Shown in pieces: positions 63,201-64,000 of a stretch of DNA of 64,000 nt; within the stretch, counting starts at the first letter, position 1; each line of letters opens with the position of its first letter. A program made the translations under genes and the position numbers. The DNA lies in the NCBI GenBank assembly GCA_030544235.1, contig CM060463.1, forward strand, positions 10,453,690 to 10,517,689, given 5' to 3'. Origin of the DNA: Lepturacanthus savala (taxonomy: Eukaryota; Chordata; Actinopteri; Scombriformes; Trichiuridae). The notes under the pieces are model-generated. The model did not search any database, had not been told where the DNA came from, and was given only the letters and a program-made list of their open reading frames with translations.

Positions 63201-64000
63201 CATGCATGCACATACACACTCAGTCTTATATCAGCCTCTAATAATTAAAGAACAAGGCTATCAGTGCACACATTAGGCAGATCTTTGGTGACCTTTGCAA
63301 AAAGTATCTACTCTGCATTCCCCTTAACATTAGAGGGTGTGTGTGGACAGGTGGATTAATTAAACTCTTGTGCCCACAGGCGTGTCTCTTAAAATGCATA
63401 GAAGAATCTAAGATTTATTAATCATTCTATAACAAGAGATTAAACACTGGGATTCATTAGCACAATGTGGACATAGTAAATCAGATACTTGTGAGAGATG
63501 TCCTCACTTGTAGAGTCGTTAGGCTTAATAACAGGATCTCGATTTCATGTCTTATTCATACAAAGTGCCTCATACAGCAATTCATTGACAAAATAACTCA
63601 AAGGAATGACCGTGTAAGTGTAGTTAATTTGTACTCTTTGTTAAAAAATATACCTAGCCCAGTGATAACATGTTCTTTGACTGTAGAACTGAATTATTAA
63701 TCCAGTTACAACTGGGAAAATTTGATTAATTTCTGCTCTTGAATCAGGTTTAACTGGGAGTATAATGGGCCATCTACTCTCTTTTTGTCTCCCTTTGACT
63801 GTTTAGTGCTTTTTATAGATAATTGCTTAAAAGTTATAGGGCTGAACCATACAGAGCAGAGCAATTATAGAGTAATTGGTAGGCTTGAGTCAATTGAACT
63901 CTCTTAGGAACCTTTAAAATTAGATTATTGCTCCAATGCCATTCAGTTTTCGAATGCTTCTTGTAGGAAAAACATTTGGACAAATTAAACGATTTCACCA
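54295..64000. other. Upstream spacer of fgd5, second part
   Basis: No gene recognised to the window edge. G-rich runs occur near 59745 and 62600, the CTT repeat at 61671 and CA at 63186. The last 800 bases are homogeneous AT-rich sequence with homeobox-like TAATTA motifs. Confidence 0.45.
61671..61704 (+). repeat. CTT microsatellite
   Basis: (CTT)n with one CTG interruption, followed by GGCAAACGGCACTCC. It explains the Lys- and Arg-rich minus-strand frames. Confidence 0.8.

Noticed and set aside
1..64000. CRISPR arrays, bacterial operons or phage genes
   Set aside because: No repeat-spacer pattern or prokaryotic gene packing; the window is clearly vertebrate.

Overview
The window looks like nuclear DNA of a teleost fish. 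It holds one large vertebrate-type gene with GT-AG introns, two nuclear tRNA genes, many CA/GT, TA and AAT microsatellites, and several dispersed elements that resemble common teleost repeats. I name those elements from memory of their motifs; no search was run. Species cannot be set from the sequence.

The central feature is a complete minus-strand gene, the fish orthologue of FGD5 (FYVE, RhoGEF and PH domain-containing protein 5), a Cdc42 guanine nucleotide exchange factor known from endothelial cells. I resolved 21 coding exons between 44841 (ATG) and 17808 (stop). Each intron has a GT donor and an AG acceptor, all codon phases join, and the sum is 4539 nt, or 1512 residues plus stop, against about 1460 in human. 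Exon 2 (2710 nt) carries the long acidic N-terminal region. Exons 4-11 encode the DH (RhoGEF) domain, 11-15 the first PH domain, 16-17 the FYVE finger and 18-21 the second PH domain. The 3' UTR probably runs to a poly(A) signal near 16095. A short 5' UTR with a TATA-like motif lies at 44842-45025.

Two plus-strand tRNA-Glu(CTC) genes with identical bodies sit in introns of fgd5, antisense to it, at 18509-18580 and 19518-19589. They lie in the intron before the last exon and in the intron between exons 18 and 19.

Left of fgd5 (1-16 kb) I see no coding exon I can name. At 8.8-9.25 kb there is a promoter-like CpG-rich block with a palindromic CRE and an excellent minus-strand splice donor. It is a candidate non-coding first exon of the next gene; vertebrate synteny would make nr2c2 the first guess. 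The rest is AT-rich spacer with repeats, including a 750-bp near-palindromic foldback element at 10.1-10.85 kb.

Right of fgd5 (45-64 kb) no gene is recognisable. This is upstream, probably regulatory spacer with long non-repetitive blocks that read like conserved non-coding sequence. ETS and FOX-type sites cluster about 1 kb upstream of fgd5 and in its second intron, and are candidates for endothelial control.
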